A DNA stretch of 64,000 nucleotides from Tenebrio molitor (GCF_963966145.1 NC_091048.1:16058001-16122000); one strand, 5' to 3'; positions 1-11,239 are shown, counted from the first letter of the stretch. The notes: a model not told the origin generated them from the letters alone. Program-made: numbers and translations.

Positions 1-2
1 TG

Positions 3-175
3 CCGTATCACGACACCGTTGTTAAAGTTGTCGTTAAGTAGAGTCGTGATTAAAGTAAACATAAAACAATATAGATTTATGCAATTATAACCTGTCAGAA
101 AGAGATGAATTCGTCACCGAGGTAATTGGAGTCATGATTAAATTTAATAAGGGTGTCATGATACGGTCCAATGTG
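3..175. repeat. Short TIR element (MITE-like)
   Basis: The ends are inverted copies of each other: CCGTATCACGACACC near the left end and GGTGTCATGATACGG near the right end, followed inward by TTRTTAAA on both sides. There is no coding capacity. The left flank is cut by the window edge, so the target duplication cannot be checked. Confidence 0.45.
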
Positions 176-199
176 TTTTAAATTACTCTACAGCAAGTG

Positions 200-650
200 T
201 TAAAAATGATAGCCTTGAGCTTCGATGCACATTGGAAGACTCCTCTTCATCAAGCAGCATAGGTGCAAAAAATTGCCACAAATAACAAAGAGTCTCGCGT
301 GCTGTAGCCCCGTCTTATTGAAAATACCCTTGAGCCAGTTGGAGTTGATTGTGAAAACATCAAGAATGTTGTTCCGGTACCTTTCAGCTGTTACTGAATC
401 TTCAAGATCCCTTCGAACAATCCTTTGACAAATTGACACTGATAGCTCAGCCTCCTGCGACAGTTTCCTGAGAGATAATTGGGGTTCGTCTTCCATTTGA
501 CGTTTGACAGTCTCAATATTTTCCTCATTACGAACTTTGGGTCGAGCACTTCTGCTGAACACTGTCACTTTCTCGAAATGTGTGAAGTGTGTGACCATTG
601 GAAAAATAAGGTTCAATCATGAATATCTTTTGTTCAGGAGTGAAAATCAT
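200..650 (-). pseudogene. Broken mariner-type transposase (DUF4817-like)
   Basis: Read on the minus strand from an ATG at 650, the peptide begins MIFTPEQKIFMIEPYFSNGH, which I recognise as the N-terminal helix-turn-helix region of the mariner-like transposases often labelled DUF4817. A frameshift near 560 moves the reading to a second frame with the second HTH (LSLRKLSQEAELSVS). The DNA then jumps to the catalytic region (AERYRNNILDVF). There the usual QQDGAT motif is spoiled: the second Q is a TAA stop and another frameshift follows. The piece is therefore an internally deleted, frameshifted, non-functional remnant. Its C-terminus is missing and no matching terminal repeats are visible. The assignment rests on remembered family motifs. 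Confidence 0.7.
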
Positions 651-771
651 TTTCATAGATAACATTTTGCGAACAAAATTATTACGGCAATTAATGACGT
701 TTTTGACAGTTTTTAATGCTTTTGTTTTGCAGGACCTACTTGACCAGAAATTTTTTGAAACATACGGTATT

Positions 772-890
772 ATTATACGAGTTTTATAAGACGCTTGATT
801 GTGACACAAGTTGGTTAGGGCACGACGAACGCAGTGAGGAGTGCTCCAACAGAACGAGGTCACAGCGCATCTTATAAAACGAGTGTAATA
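772..890. repeat. Imperfect long hairpin, GTTTTATAAG class
   Basis: The left arm ATTATACGAGTTTTATAAGA pairs with the right arm TCTTATAAAACGAGTGTAAT. Shorter pairings (GTGAC/GTCAC, GCAC/GTGC) continue inward. It is followed by ATATACTATTTTTTCCAC, a flank shared with hairpins at 9.2 and 10.5 kb. The outer arm sequence resembles the hairpin at 57475-57580. Confidence 0.65.
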
Positions 891-944
891 TACTATTTTT
901 TCCACTTTGGACGCATTAATTTGATTAAAACTCAAAAATCTGTA

Positions 945-1239
945 CTAAGGACAACGTAACATTTTATCTGCCCCGCCCATTTCATTTTCTTAGTTACCAA
1001 TCAAATAGGTTGTTAAGACGATCTGATTTACACAGTAAAAATTTCTGACATTCGAATTGTCTTAATGACATTTTATTTTTTAGAACCTAAAACAATAATT
1101 GTGGACTTGACAGCAAAATTCTAACCTTAACTTTTTTACGTGGCAAATGTGATGAAAAGTTGTACAGATTGAATCTGGCTTTGATTCTGATTGGTCAATT
1201 TTAGTGGGCGGAGCAGATAAAAAGTTATAACGGCAATAC
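945..1239. repeat. MITE, CCCCGCCCA-TIR family, copy 1
   Basis: The left end (CTAAGGACAACGTAACATTT then TATCTGCCCCGCCCA) and the inverted right end (GTATTGCCGTTATAAC then TATCTGCTCCGCCCA) form an imperfect TIR of about 35 bp flanked by TA. A second, inverted and internally deleted copy lies at 55443-55672. Non-coding. Confidence 0.7.
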
Positions 1240-3541
1240 TATAATTATGAAATAATCTATGGACTTTTGTGTGGCATGAGTTATGGTGGCATTTGTGTGA
1301 AATTTATGTCAAATTTCGAATGTTTTAATTGTTAACAGGAGCTCGCTAGAGATGGTGAACACCGGCCAACTTGCTACTACAGCGATACCAACGCAATACG
1401 TATAAAAAAAAAACAAAAACAGTTTCACAAACAGTTCCTTTGTGACACTACTTTTGGTTTCACAAAGACTCATTTATAATACCAAAATAGAAAAATAAAT
1501 TTGGCCTCGATACCGCATTCCCTTTTTTTATAATTTACTTCAGCGACTGGTGCTATTCCAAAATACATACCTAAAACAAAATTGCTGTCCAATGTATACC
1601 TAGAAATTTTTTCTTATTCTTGAACAGTACTTTTTTATGAGTCACAGAGCCAGTTTCGCGAAATACACCAACACAATTTGTCAGGCATGCATAAAAATCC
1701 TTCGGCATTACTGCAAAGTGTGGGAAAAAAATAAAAAATAAAACTGTTTGACAGATTTGCACATTCAAAAAATGATTGATCATGGATTGATCATATTGAT
1801 CAAGATAATTTTTGATATCCCGGTATAAATAATTATTATTTTGTGATCTGGCATTTGGAGAAACCCTAGAGAAATGACAAAAAACAAATAGGAATTCTGT
1901 AATATGACACCAATTTGAGAGGCTTTGATTTCACAATAAAGTAATTTGTCAGAACATGCCACACAGTTGGTTGGTTTGGTATTTTATTTCGTTTATGATG
2001 TAAAAGGAATGACGAGTGTAATAAGGCGAACGCTTGATGAGTTATTAGCGAGTGTACCGCTGAGAAAACTCCACCAAGAACGCAGGCTAATTCATGATTA
2101 TCTTTACAAAGGGACCGCCTGTATCGCGAATAAGGTGAGTCATTTCGAAGAACGATGCTGATAAACATTTCTGGTTACGATCATTCGGGTTGGCATCTTC
2201 TCAAAGCAAGGCACTTTTCCTTACATAACATTAGTCGTAACTCTCAAAGTTTATTTTGTCGTCCCAATTTAAACAGGGCCTTCATAATTCCTTAATTGAA
2301 TTTCTTTGTTGTTAAACATTGGCTGGCAGTAGTTGGATTTAATTAACACAACTAGAGGGTGAAGGCCATCGTTGTCGTTTCGAGGCCGGAAAAGGGGTAC
2401 CATTCAACCCTTCCGGAATCTTTGGACTTCCGTGACCGCGCTCCGGGCCATCCGGAAGAACAAGCGAATATAATTATAACATGTCAATTAATTCATTTTG
2501 CTTGAAATAAGATATTCAGAAAGCACGGATGCAGCATAATGGCGGGTTTTTTCACTATGCAAAATTCATTTATGAAAATGTAATTCTCTCTCGCCAAAAC
2601 TGGTGCTTAAAAAATAATTAAACAGAAATATTTTTAAATAGGAGATTAAATTTAAACGTGCAACTTTCCAGGCAGATGTTGATTTTATTCTGTTTTATAT
2701 TCAAACAAAGCTTACTGTCTTGCATAAATGAATAATAACTTTTTCGGGGTATTATTGCGAAAAACATCATAATTAACTTAATGTTTGTCTTTTTTAGATC
2801 TCAAAGAGAATGATAAATTATTTCAACAATTCAGACCAGTTTTTATATTCCTTTGTTAACTAAAATCAAGAAGCGTAATTTTATTTACTTTCTATGATAA
2901 TTTTATTCTTCTTTAGGCAAGAAATGTGACGTTTTTGTCAATTTGTCATTAATAAAAACGTGCCTGTCTTTTTGAAAGCGATAAATACATCTGCTGATTT
3001 TTTATTATAGGAATTGTTTCATAACTTCATGAATCATGAATTCATGAGTGATGAAAAATAGTGATAATAAAACAGCATTTGGTATTTTTAATCCAGAGTC
3101 GCAATAACCTCCATGAATACATTCGAGCTGCCTTTTTTAATAATAATTTTTTAATTTCAACAATTTAAGTACTGTTACCTTGCAGAAATTGATCTCAAAA
3201 AATTGTGAAATTTATCGGGAACAAATTTTCGTTGAAAACAGAAAATTATAACTTAAGATATATGTATTTACTAAGTGGTTTTTGGATTATCAGTAACAAT
3301 TTGATGATGTTGGTTACGAAAGCTTTGTTGTCTAGTAACTATTCGAGTAGCAGTGACAATTTAAAAAAAACCCGAGTGAAGCGACAGTTTTTTTTTTAAA
3401 TTGTCATTGTCGCAAGAATGGTCTTCAGTCAGATTCATTGATAATTATAAAAGCAGGAAACATGTTCGGTAAGATTATTATCGCATAGACAGAGCAAAAT
3501 AAAATCTGCCCATCAAATTGTAAATTTATTTGTCTTTATAA
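1240..3541. other. AT-rich DNA without a recognisable gene
   Basis: Only short ORFs with no familiar motif are present. A GC-richer patch around 2345-2465 (CGAGGCCGGAAAAGGGG, CTCCGGGCCATCCGG) stands out but encodes nothing I recognise. No TIR pair or long repeat was seen. Confidence 0.5.
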
Positions 3542-3543
3542 TA

Positions 3544-3862
3544 CAGGGTTATTATAAATGATTGTAGTCGAAGCAAGCCATCCCCATGTTATGAAATTTT
3601 TACAGCCTCACTGTGAACTGTCAATTTCTGTCACTGTCAGTGTCATTTTTTAGGAGAAAAGTGTGGTGATGAGAATTTTAGTTCTTTCTTTCTAAATTAA
3701 CGATTGAATCTAAAAATATTGAGTTGTATTGCAACCAATTTAATCCCTGTGTGTGCACGGTGTTTATTCAGTTATTCATAATTTTTTATATGGAGCGGTA
3801 ACCATAAATTTTACATTTAGTTTTTACGCCAATTTGGACTACAATCATTTATAATGAGCCTG
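3544..3862. repeat. MITE with mariner-like TIR (CAGGGTTATTATAAATG)
   Basis: The 319-bp element is flanked by TA. It starts CAGGGTTATTATAAATGATT and ends with the inverted AATCATTTATAATGAGCCTG. Its TIR closely resembles that of the transposase-bearing element at 55675-57154 (CAGGGTCTCTATAAATGATT), which makes it a likely non-autonomous relative. No ORF. Confidence 0.75.
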
Positions 3863-4107
3863 TATCTTTCTCCTAGTGACGATTAAACAATTTTTTGGAA
3901 ATGTACCGCTTCTTTTTTAAAGAAAGTGGTACGATTATCTAGGAAGACGCATGATATCGTAGGAAAGCAAGTAATTATTATCGGAGGAGGTAGCATGAGT
4001 ATTGACTAATTAGAAGCTGACTGGTTGTCGTTTAAAAAGGCTTAAATATTATCGGCTATTTTTTTTTATCGGATAAATTTTTCAATTTTACGAAAACTTT
4101 TTGCTTT

Positions 4108-4564
4108 GAAAATTTTACAAGTTTTTTTTTTTTTTTTTAGCCTTTCCCCTTTGACCTTACTTGGCCTATCAGGTACCTTTTACGGTCGGCTTGTTTTTGT
4201 CATCTTTCCTGTGGTGCGGCGGGGCTCCGGGGTACTTTCCCCGGCTACCCACGCCCACCCTCTCTCTTCTCCTTTTTCTGGACGACACAACACGAATACA
4301 ACAACACACAACATCCATGGGAGGCCCATCCGGCCTAGGATTCGAACCCTGCTGACCTCGCGGTGGTGTCGGAAGAGTGTCGCTCTTCCTTCCACCACCC
4401 TACCGTCAGCCCCGGATAGACATACACACACATCCATGGCCCGGCGGAGGTTCCTTCCTTCGAAAAAATCCTCCCGCTTCGGTGGGATTCGAACCCACTA
4501 GCGCCGGGACCGCGACCTCGGAGCACTGTCTCCGACAGCCATGCGGCGGAAAATTTTACAAGTT
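4108..4564 (-). mobile_element. tRNA-derived SINE with 16-bp target duplication
   Basis: The insert at 4124-4548 is bounded by an exact 16-bp direct repeat (GAAAATTTTACAAGTT at 4108-4123 and 4549-4564). The left copy is followed by a run of 17 T, which is a poly-A tail on the minus strand. These are the marks of LINE-driven retroposition. On the minus strand the body contains two exact RNA polymerase III B-box sequences, GGTTCGAATCC, about 150 bp apart, each followed by a GC-rich stretch, so it looks dimeric. It is far more GC-rich than its surroundings. The ORFs across it are incidental. No tRNA cloverleaf with an acceptor stem is apparent, so it is not a tRNA gene. Confidence 0.8.
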
Positions 4565-5924
4565 GAATTTGGGTATTTTTATTCTGGTTAGGCCCGAGAG
4601 CTTTAGATCGAGGGTTTAACCTTACAACTTTGTTGAAGAGACTGACACCATAATAAAATATTTGTTTAAACATTAAATAAATTAGTTTTTGGCGTGGTGT
4701 TTTGACATTTATATTTATTTTTGAAAGAACGTTGACAAGACAAAATTACACAGGGAAACTTTTTTTTGACAAAAAAAATTGAAGTTTCGAAATGACATTG
4801 CCTACCAAAATTTAATGTTGGCAATTGCACATATAACATTGATAAGAAAAAATACATTGGGTGCAGATTTACTCTGTTATATTTTTTGTAACACAATTAA
4901 AAGTAGAGCTGAAGTGTAAATTTCCATTATCAGCTAAAAGTCAAAATGAGGTAAAAGTCTATGGGTTATTAAAAAATCGCATAAAGCCCGGGCCAAGAAG
5001 GGATTTCTTAAATTACGTTCTAATAAAAAAGCTAAACTTTCATAAAAAGACGTCATAAAAAGATCTCGTTAAAAACATAAAAGCCGAAAAAGGCTGAAAA
5101 ATTATAGAAGTGTCAATCAGCCTCCCATCAAGAACGCCGATTATTATTATTATTGAAGCAATGGATCAGCTTATGCAATTCTTAAAAGGAAAAACCTATA
5201 AGCCCGGTATTGTACAGAAATCGTGTTGTGTTACGTCTCTTCTTTTTAACTCTTTTTTGTACGACCTTAAGAAAACCGTGATCTCTGTACGTCTGTTGTA
5301 AATAAAAGAGGAATAATAATAAAGGATAATGTTAGGAGATGAATGGCAGTTAACCCTAATTAAAAAGGAGCCTTTTGTTTATGAATTGTCGGTTCAAGGC
5401 TTGATAACGATTGCTGATATAAAAGGAAGAGGGCTGTTTTATCATCGGGCACAATGCTGGGTAGAGAGATAAGTCCATTAATTCGGATTCTATTAGCACG
5501 GCGACGAGAAACTGCGCGATAAGCACTAATCTCCAGTCATCGGTCGGGATGCCAACCCGATTCACACTTCCGAAAATTCACCACTCATACGAATTTTATC
5601 TCTTGTTTGAACAAATTGACATATAAGCTAGAACTTACACATTCAAGTCATACTTTAATAGAACGTGCCAATAATAAACTCTGCTACACTTTGCTCAATT
5701 CCACTAATATTCATATACATAATACATTATGTACTGGGCATGTCTGCTGAATAAAAAGAATCTCTATTTTTTTTCCGCACCTGCCTTTACGTAAGAAATA
5801 AAACATTTAGATGAGATTGATTTAGTGGATTTGTATAACACTGTAAACATTTATTAGAACGTATAGCTTTGTTTAACTTAAAATTGATATAAAAAAATTG
5901 AGATATTTGGGTATTACATTCTTA
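4565..5924. other. Intergenic DNA, nothing firm
   Basis: Short ORFs only. A GC-richer patch at 5440-5575 has no recognised motif. No terminal repeats were found. Confidence 0.5.
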
Positions 5925-5926
5925 TA

Positions 5927-6818
5927 CCGTGCGATCGATCAACAATTACTTAGATAACTTAGATTACTTAAGCTTTGACTTTGACAGTGTCAGATTTTTC
6001 GTATACAGGGTCTATCAGAACTGGCGGACCAAAATAATACGGTGAATTCATCATCTTCTGGGAATAATAGGAAAAATGTTCAAAAAAATCTATCTTAAAT
6101 AATGATTAGAAAAGAAGCAATTTAAACGGACCAATTGATGTTAAGTTACCTATAAATTAGTTTTCCTGCTTTATTTGTAACTATGGTTGCATTTCAAATG
6201 ATGTATACCTATGCATTGTTGGGTATCCGCATTGTTTCTGCAATGACGGACGTTTTCAGGTTATAGTATTTGACATAAAAACTTTTGTAATTGTCAGAAA
6301 TTATTTATTATGACATAATATTCAATTATTATGTCTTTGCAACAATCAAATTTATTTCGATAGTTAGATACTAATATGTATAATGTTTTAAGGTAATTTT
6401 ACATCTACATGCGATTGGTCAACTAAAATATTTAGTAGTTTATTTGACGAGTTCTTGTGTAAATTGCGAGCGTTTTAAAGGCCCACGAGTGCCAAAAAAG
6501 CCCAATTTACACACGAACGAGTTGAATACAACGTTTTTTTTTTGTTCGACGAGCTCCTTAAGGCTCCAAATTGCTTAAAATCTTTAAAATTAACTTGACG
6601 TTTCGTTTTGACATGTGACATTTATCAAAATCCGTTCACATAGGAGAAATTTCTCAATTTCTGACAGTGTCGAACAAAAACGTTCTTATTTTAAAATTCA
6701 ATTAGGGTGGATTTTAAAAAATATTTTTTCTATTATTCCCAGAAGATGATGATTTTACCATATTATTTTGGTCCGCCACTTCTGATAGACCCTGTATTTG
6801 CTAATTCAGCTAATAAAT
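5927..6818. repeat. CCGTGCGATC-family MITE fragment, interrupted
   Basis: The segments 5927-6005 and about 6795-6818 match the uninterrupted element at 24179-24541 (CCGTGCGATC...CAACAATTACTTAGATAA, then CAGATTTTTCGTA, then TTGCTAAYTCAGCTAATAA). The 789-bp element at 6006-6794 is inserted between them. The rest of the host element is lost, replaced by a Tc1 derivative from about 6819. Confidence 0.65.
6006..6794. mobile_element. Non-autonomous DNA transposon with ~70-bp TIRs
   Basis: The ends are CAGGGTCTATCAGAACTGGC and, inverted, CAGGGTCTATCAGAAGTGGC. Matching continues inward for about 70 bp through GGACCAAAATAATA and TCATCATCTTCTGGGAATAA. TA flanks both sides. The copy at about 24225-24250 acts as an empty site. 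The interior has no transposase ORF. Long TIRs and TA duplications suggest mobilisation by a Tc1/mariner-type enzyme. Confidence 0.8.
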
Positions 6819-7194
6819 TATCGAGTACACCTCAAAAATCAAGAAGTCGATTTATTACAGTTTTTTCCACATGTAAAGATGCCTTTTTGAAATTTGAGTC
6901 TCATATTTTTTATATAGGTTAGGTAAGTTTGACAACATAAAATGTCGCTGATATTTTAGAACACCATAACAGTGTCTGTTTTATCCTCTGCACGGTGCTC
7001 TTCGCGATGTTATAATAGTGGGCTACCCTTCGGATCGACCACCCTTCTTCTAATTTGGAAAGAATGAGCACTTTCGCGTTTTCGGTTAGATCAGGCATTT
7101 TGTTTGTCAAAATTGACATTGATCATTGACAAAAAATATAAGTGCATTTACACTGTAGAAAATTAGGTGTACTCTATAATTTTGAAATTAGCTG
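6819..7194 (-). mobile_element. Tc1-like deletion derivative, copy 1 (left end lost)
   Basis: Nearly identical over about 375 bp to 10849-11239. The right TIR (TAATTTTGAAATTAGCTG, flanked by TA) is intact and the left TIR is replaced at the junction near 6819. On the minus strand from an ATG at 7098 it encodes MPDLTENAKVLILSKLEEGW followed by RRVAHYYNIAKSTVQRIKQ, a helix-turn-helix N-terminus typical of Tc1 transposases. The frame then runs out, and the catalytic domain has been deleted. Confidence 0.75.
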
Positions 7195-7256
7195 TACAGT
7201 CAAAACAAACATTTTATTTAAAATTTAATTTTGACAGTCCAGGAGTTTTTTGAATT

Positions 7257-7410
7257 TACTATAAATCAATTACGGAATTGACAACAAGACGAATATTTTA
7301 TATCGAAACGTCATATGACAGGGCCTGACGCCAATTTAACAAAAAATATCTTGGCTTGCTGCGTGTTTAAAACAATCGTGAACTGATAATAGACACAATT
7401 TGATTGACAC
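7257..7410. repeat. Dispersed repeat, inverted copy at 37290-37505
   Basis: The block containing CAACAAGACGAATATT and AAACGTCATATGACAGG recurs in reverse complement at 37315-37375. Homologous flanks include AACAAAAAATATC and ACAATCGTGAAC. No TIRs of its own were resolved. Confidence 0.55.
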
Positions 7411-7531
7411 ATGTCAACATGTGAAGTGAGATTATTCGTTCCTAAAGGATGCTTTAGAGCACACGTGACTGTTGTCGACGAAATTTTTTGTTCGTCATTG
7501 TATATGTAGAGTCCTGTGGAATTCGAATGTA

Positions 7532-8979
7532 CACTGCTCCCAGAAATTAACGGATCACTAACATTTTCTGTAATAATCGAAAAGTCTACAAACATTTCCA
7601 AACATGGATGCTATGATTTGTTGTGCAGAGACTAAAATACTCGTAGGTAGCTTGTCTCTGCTTATTTATTGTCAAAAAAAGCCATATTAAAAGATAAGAT
7701 GTTAAGACGTACAGTAAACGGTTGTCCTTTTTGATTGAACTGTCGTATTGTCTTGGTAGCGATTTGTAAAAAGTCACAAGTTTTGGTCACAATGAACCGA
7801 GTTTATGGCAATTTAAGCCGTGATGAGTGCGTTCGAAGTGGCTACATGGGCTACATCAGCAGGCATCGTGCGCTAGCGCAAAGGTTTGGTGTATCGCAAT
7901 CTACCATTTCTTGGGTCATGCAACGTTATTGGGAGACTGGAGACCATGTTAGGCGTCCTGGACAAGGAAAACATCGGGCAACAACAAAAGCACAGGACAG
8001 ATATCTGAGATTGCTTGCTGTCAGGAAACGCTTCACCAATACCCGACATCTGCAAATGCAGCTATCCCGAGGAACTAACGTTCGAATTGGCCTCAAAACC
8101 ATTCGCCAACGTCTTCTAGAAGACAACTTGCACCATTATTAAGAGCAGCTCATCGGCAAGCACGACTGCAGTTTGCCGAAAACCATGCCATATGGGCACG
8201 AGTACTGTTCTTAGATGAGTCCAGATTTTGCTTGGAGTCATCTGACAGACATGTAAGAGTAATTCGACGACCAAATGAACGCTATGCCCAATGCAACATT
8301 CTTGGAAGGCAGCCTTTTACGGAGGTGGCTCGGTTATGGTTTGGGACGGTGTATGTTCTACGGCTCGTACCGATTTGCATGTTTTTCCCAGAGGGACAAT
8401 GAATAGCACAGTTTATGTAACAGATATCTTGGAACAATATGTGGTACCATTTGTCGAGGATAATTTCATCTTCCAGCATCATAATACAAGACCGCACAGT
8501 ATCATAATTGTGTCCGAGTATCTCGACGAAGGCGGTATTGCTTCTATGCAATGACCAGCAAGGAGTCAGGACCTTAACCCGATAGAAAATGTGTGGGACA
8601 TGATGGGGCGACGAGTCCGAGCTCTTCAACCACCTCTAGCCACGCTGGGTGAACTTGGTGATCAGATAATCACTATTTGGGACAACCACGATCAAGCAGA
8701 TGTTCTTTCCACTATCAACAGCACGAGTAGACGATGTAAAGCCGTCATTCATGCTAGAGGTGGAAATACCCGCTACTGAGCCATTTTCTCTAGTTTATTT
8801 TGTAGAGGCAGTTGACAATTTTTCTTTTTTTTTCAATTATTGAATAAAGTTTTTTTTTTTTTAATAAAACTGATTGCAATTTAAAACACTCCCGAATAAG
8901 AACTGATTTGTTGTGATTTATCTACAACTATTAACTGTTTTCAAATTTTTCAGTGATGCGTTAATTTCTGGGAGCAATG
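7532..8979 (+). mobile_element. Tc1-like transposon (DD34E type), degenerate
   Basis: The 1448-bp element is flanked by TA. The TIRs are about 29 bp (CACTGCTCCCAGAAATTAAC on the left, CATTGCTCCCAGAAATTAAC as the inverted right end), continuing as GGATCACT and GCATCACT. The length suits a full Tc1 element. It carries a broken transposase gene on the plus strand. Its termini resemble those of the small MITEs at 40377 and 58026 (CACTGCSCCGCAAAATTWGC). Confidence 0.88.
7792..8779 (+). pseudogene. Tc1-like transposase, frameshifted and stopped
   Basis: The ATG at 7792 starts a paired-type DNA-binding region containing two helix-turn-helix units (ALAQRFGVSQSTISWVMQRY in the first) and a GRPR-like linker (RRPGQGKHRAT). 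After LEDNLHHY a one-base shift near 8140 moves the frame to PLLRAAHRQARLQFA and the first catalytic Asp (VLFLDESRF). A second shift near 8290 leads to GGGSVMVWDG. The second catalytic Asp is replaced by His (FQHHNTRPH where FQQDNARPH is usual). A Trp codon has become a stop at about 8552, before DLNPIENVWD with the catalytic Glu. The spacing of 34 residues between the second and third positions gives DD34E. The protein ends HARGGNTRY. The gene cannot produce active transposase. Confidence 0.88.
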
Positions 8980-9208
8980 TATTTGATTTTTGCCATTCTG
9001 TAGCATATTGTGGTACTGAATAGAAAAATACAGGTTATGTAAGTCTATTAATGATAGGTTTTTAATAGACTAAGGACCAATTTACAGAAGGGAAATTAAG
9101 TTAATCGTAATCAAATGCGAGATTAACTGAACAAGTGATCAGATTGATCGAAGATTCGGATTCATAGGTTAATCGCGCATTAAAATTTAATTCGAATAAT
9201 AGTATGTT

Positions 9209-9297
9209 ATACGCCAAGGTAGAGAAGACATTTTTTTAAGCCGAGGTAGTTTAATAAAGAAGCGAGGCTTAAAATTGTCTTCTCTAGCGTGGTGTAT
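9209..9297. repeat. Long hairpin, AGAGAAGAC stem
   Basis: The left arm (ATACGCCAAGGTAGAGAAGA...TTTAAGCC) pairs with the right arm (GGCTTAAAATTGTCTTCTCT then AGCGTGGTGT). The loop is about 25 bp. It is flanked on the right by TATATATTATTTTTTTCAC, the motif shared with other hairpins in this window. Confidence 0.65.
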
Positions 9298-9607
9298 ATA
9301 TTATTTTTTTCACTACTAGATCCGTTAAAACCCTTTCTAATAATAATTATTAATTAAATTTGTTTGTCCGATGCGACGATCCGAGTTCTCATTTTTCAAC
9401 GGTTGCTATGAAAATTGAAAATCGTCTGTCTACGTTAACCAATAAAATCAAAGAAAATCTTTCGTTGCTAGGTGACGGCTGTTCATTATTGACCTTGGTT
9501 AATAATGAAAATTATTATTAACCTTGGGAGAGAAATTCTACTTCTGGGGTCGGTTCGAGAGTCAATAATGACGCCTTCTGAGACTAGTAGTGAAAAAAAT
9601 AATATAC
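9298..9607. repeat. TIR-like segment, CACTACTAG/CTAGTAGTG
   Basis: ATTATTTTTTTCACTACTAG at the left is matched by CTAGTAGTGAAAAAAATAAT at the right, about 260 bp apart. The interior is non-coding and AT-rich. It abuts the hairpin at 9209-9297, and the two may form one compound palindromic element. Confidence 0.55.
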
Positions 9608-10338
9608 TAATATACTAAAACGTCGCTTGGTACCCCTTCGGCTTCTACTGCTATACACAATGTATAGCTTGCGATAAAGAATACAAATTTGCCAGACATC
9701 AATATTTTACACTTAAAAAATTGTACAAAAATTCCACATGACAGTGACATTTTGTGCTGTCAACCTAAAGTCTTTCATTAAAAATTCCTGTTTCGATTTT
9801 CTTGCCTAGGCAGGGAAATGCTAGTTTCCAGACGATTTAGACGAGTGAAACATCAGTGTTTCTAGACGGAGGCCGAAAAAGGTATATTACTATACTCATG
9901 TCATATCGTGAGGAAGTTCCTTAAGATTGACACAGAACATAATATAAAACACAACAAAGTCAAAATGTGGCGGCGAGACGCCGGTAATTATGTTGATTAT
10001 TAGCACTGCACTATTACTTGGTACTAATATCCGTAATACTGTATGTACTCCGGCAAAATTGCCGGGCCGCTGGGTGGTGGAGGGAAATAAAATGCACAAT
10101 TATCATTACAACGTCTAAAATTCATGAGGTATGATTTATTATAAAGTGGTGTTTGAGAACACAAATTGTCTACGCCCATGCTTTGAAGGCTAATTTGCCT
10201 AGAACTCCGCTACAACCTGACCGATAATTTGCAACGCCTGCTCTGGTTTGTTTTCTTTTTGAGCACTCGTATAACCTCTAAATAATTTGTCATTTTTTTT
10301 TCAGTGATTTCAATAAATATATAATACGGTGCGGTCAA

Positions 10339-10571
10339 TTAAAAAATAAATCGAGTCGGCGTGTTACCTATGGCAACCCATGCTATAGCATAGGTTCCAA
10401 AGCAAACTCGATTTATTTTTTAAATGATCGCTCGGTAGTATATTATGTACCGAGGGAGTGAAGTGGATGATTTTTACCCGAGGTGCAGTTTGTAGCCAGA
10501 GGGCGTAGACCGAGGGCTCTACAAAGCACTGAGGGTAAAAATCATTCACTCCCGAGGTCCATATACTATTT
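10339..10571. repeat. Two adjacent hairpins
   Basis: First hairpin: a perfect 18-bp stem TTAAAAAATAAATCGAGT (10339-10356) with its complement at 10406-10423, plus an inner AACCTATGCTATAGCAT-type palindrome. Second hairpin: a stem of about 40 bp running from TAGTATATTATGTACCGAGG through GGATGATTTTTACCC, pairing with GGGTAAAAATCATTCACTCC and the right end near 10571. The right flank is CATATACTATTTTTTGCAC. Confidence 0.7.
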
Positions 10572-10719
10572 TTTGCACGACTCACCGATTTTAATAGAAA
10601 AAAGCCGAAAATTTGTAAATTATCACTAACTGTCAAGCTAAATTTAAATGTCATGTTGACAGTTAAAAATAATTTTTAACCTTTGGGCTTTTTTCAATTA
10701 AATTTTTTGGATCGTGCAA

Positions 10720-10818
10720 ACAATAGTATCTGCACCTCGGGATTGCATGATTGTTACCGTCGGTGCTTTGTAGGACCCTCGGGCTTCGCCTTCGGGCTAC
10801 AAACTGCATCTCGAGTGA
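10720..10818. repeat. Hairpin module related to 10436-10571
   Basis: Contains GCACCTCGGGATTGCATGAT, TCGGGCTTCGCCTTCGGGCT and a right arm ending CATCTCGAGTG. It starts with GTGCAAACAATAGTATCTGC, the reversed form of the flank seen beside the neighbouring hairpins. Pairing is imperfect. Confidence 0.5.
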
Positions 10819-10848
10819 AAAAACAAATTAATTCGAAATAAATATGTA

Positions 10849-11239
10849 CAGTTAATTTCAAAATTATCGAGTACACCTCAAAAATCAAGAAGTCGATTTA
10901 TTACAGTTTTTTCCACATGTAAAGATGCCTTTTTGAAATTTGAGTGTAATTTTTTTTATATAGGTTAGGTAAGTTTGACAACATAAAATGTCGTTGATTT
11001 AAGAACACCATAATAGTGTCTGTTTTATCCTCTGCACGATGCTCTTGGCGATGTTATAATAGTGGGCTACCCTTCGAATCGACCACCTTTCTTCTGGTGT
11101 GGAAAGAATGAGCACTTTCGCGTTTTCGGTTAGATTAGATATTTTGTTTGTCAAAATTGACATTGATCATTGACAAGAAATGTAAGTGCTTTTTACACTG
11201 TAGAAAATTAGGTGTACTCTATAATTTTGAAATTAACTG
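10849..11239 (-). mobile_element. Tc1-like deletion derivative, copy 2 (both TIRs)
   Basis: The 391-bp element is flanked by TA on both sides. The TIRs are CAGTTAATTTCAAAATTATC and its complement at the right end, about 32 bp in total. It is nearly identical to copy 1 at 6819-7194. The minus-strand HTH reading frame is present but carries substitutions. It is non-autonomous. Confidence 0.78.

Noticed and set aside
4330..4500. tRNA genes on the minus strand (GGTTCGAATCC)
   Set aside because: B-boxes are perfect, but no acceptor or anticodon stems are present; target duplication and poly-A show a SINE.
4180..4673. Several ORFs of 64-131 codons on both strands
   Set aside because: They lie across a SINE and its flanks; high GC removes stop codons. 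No protein domain is visible.
8282..8629. 115-codon minus-strand ORF
   Set aside because: Antisense shadow of the Tc1 transposase remnant.
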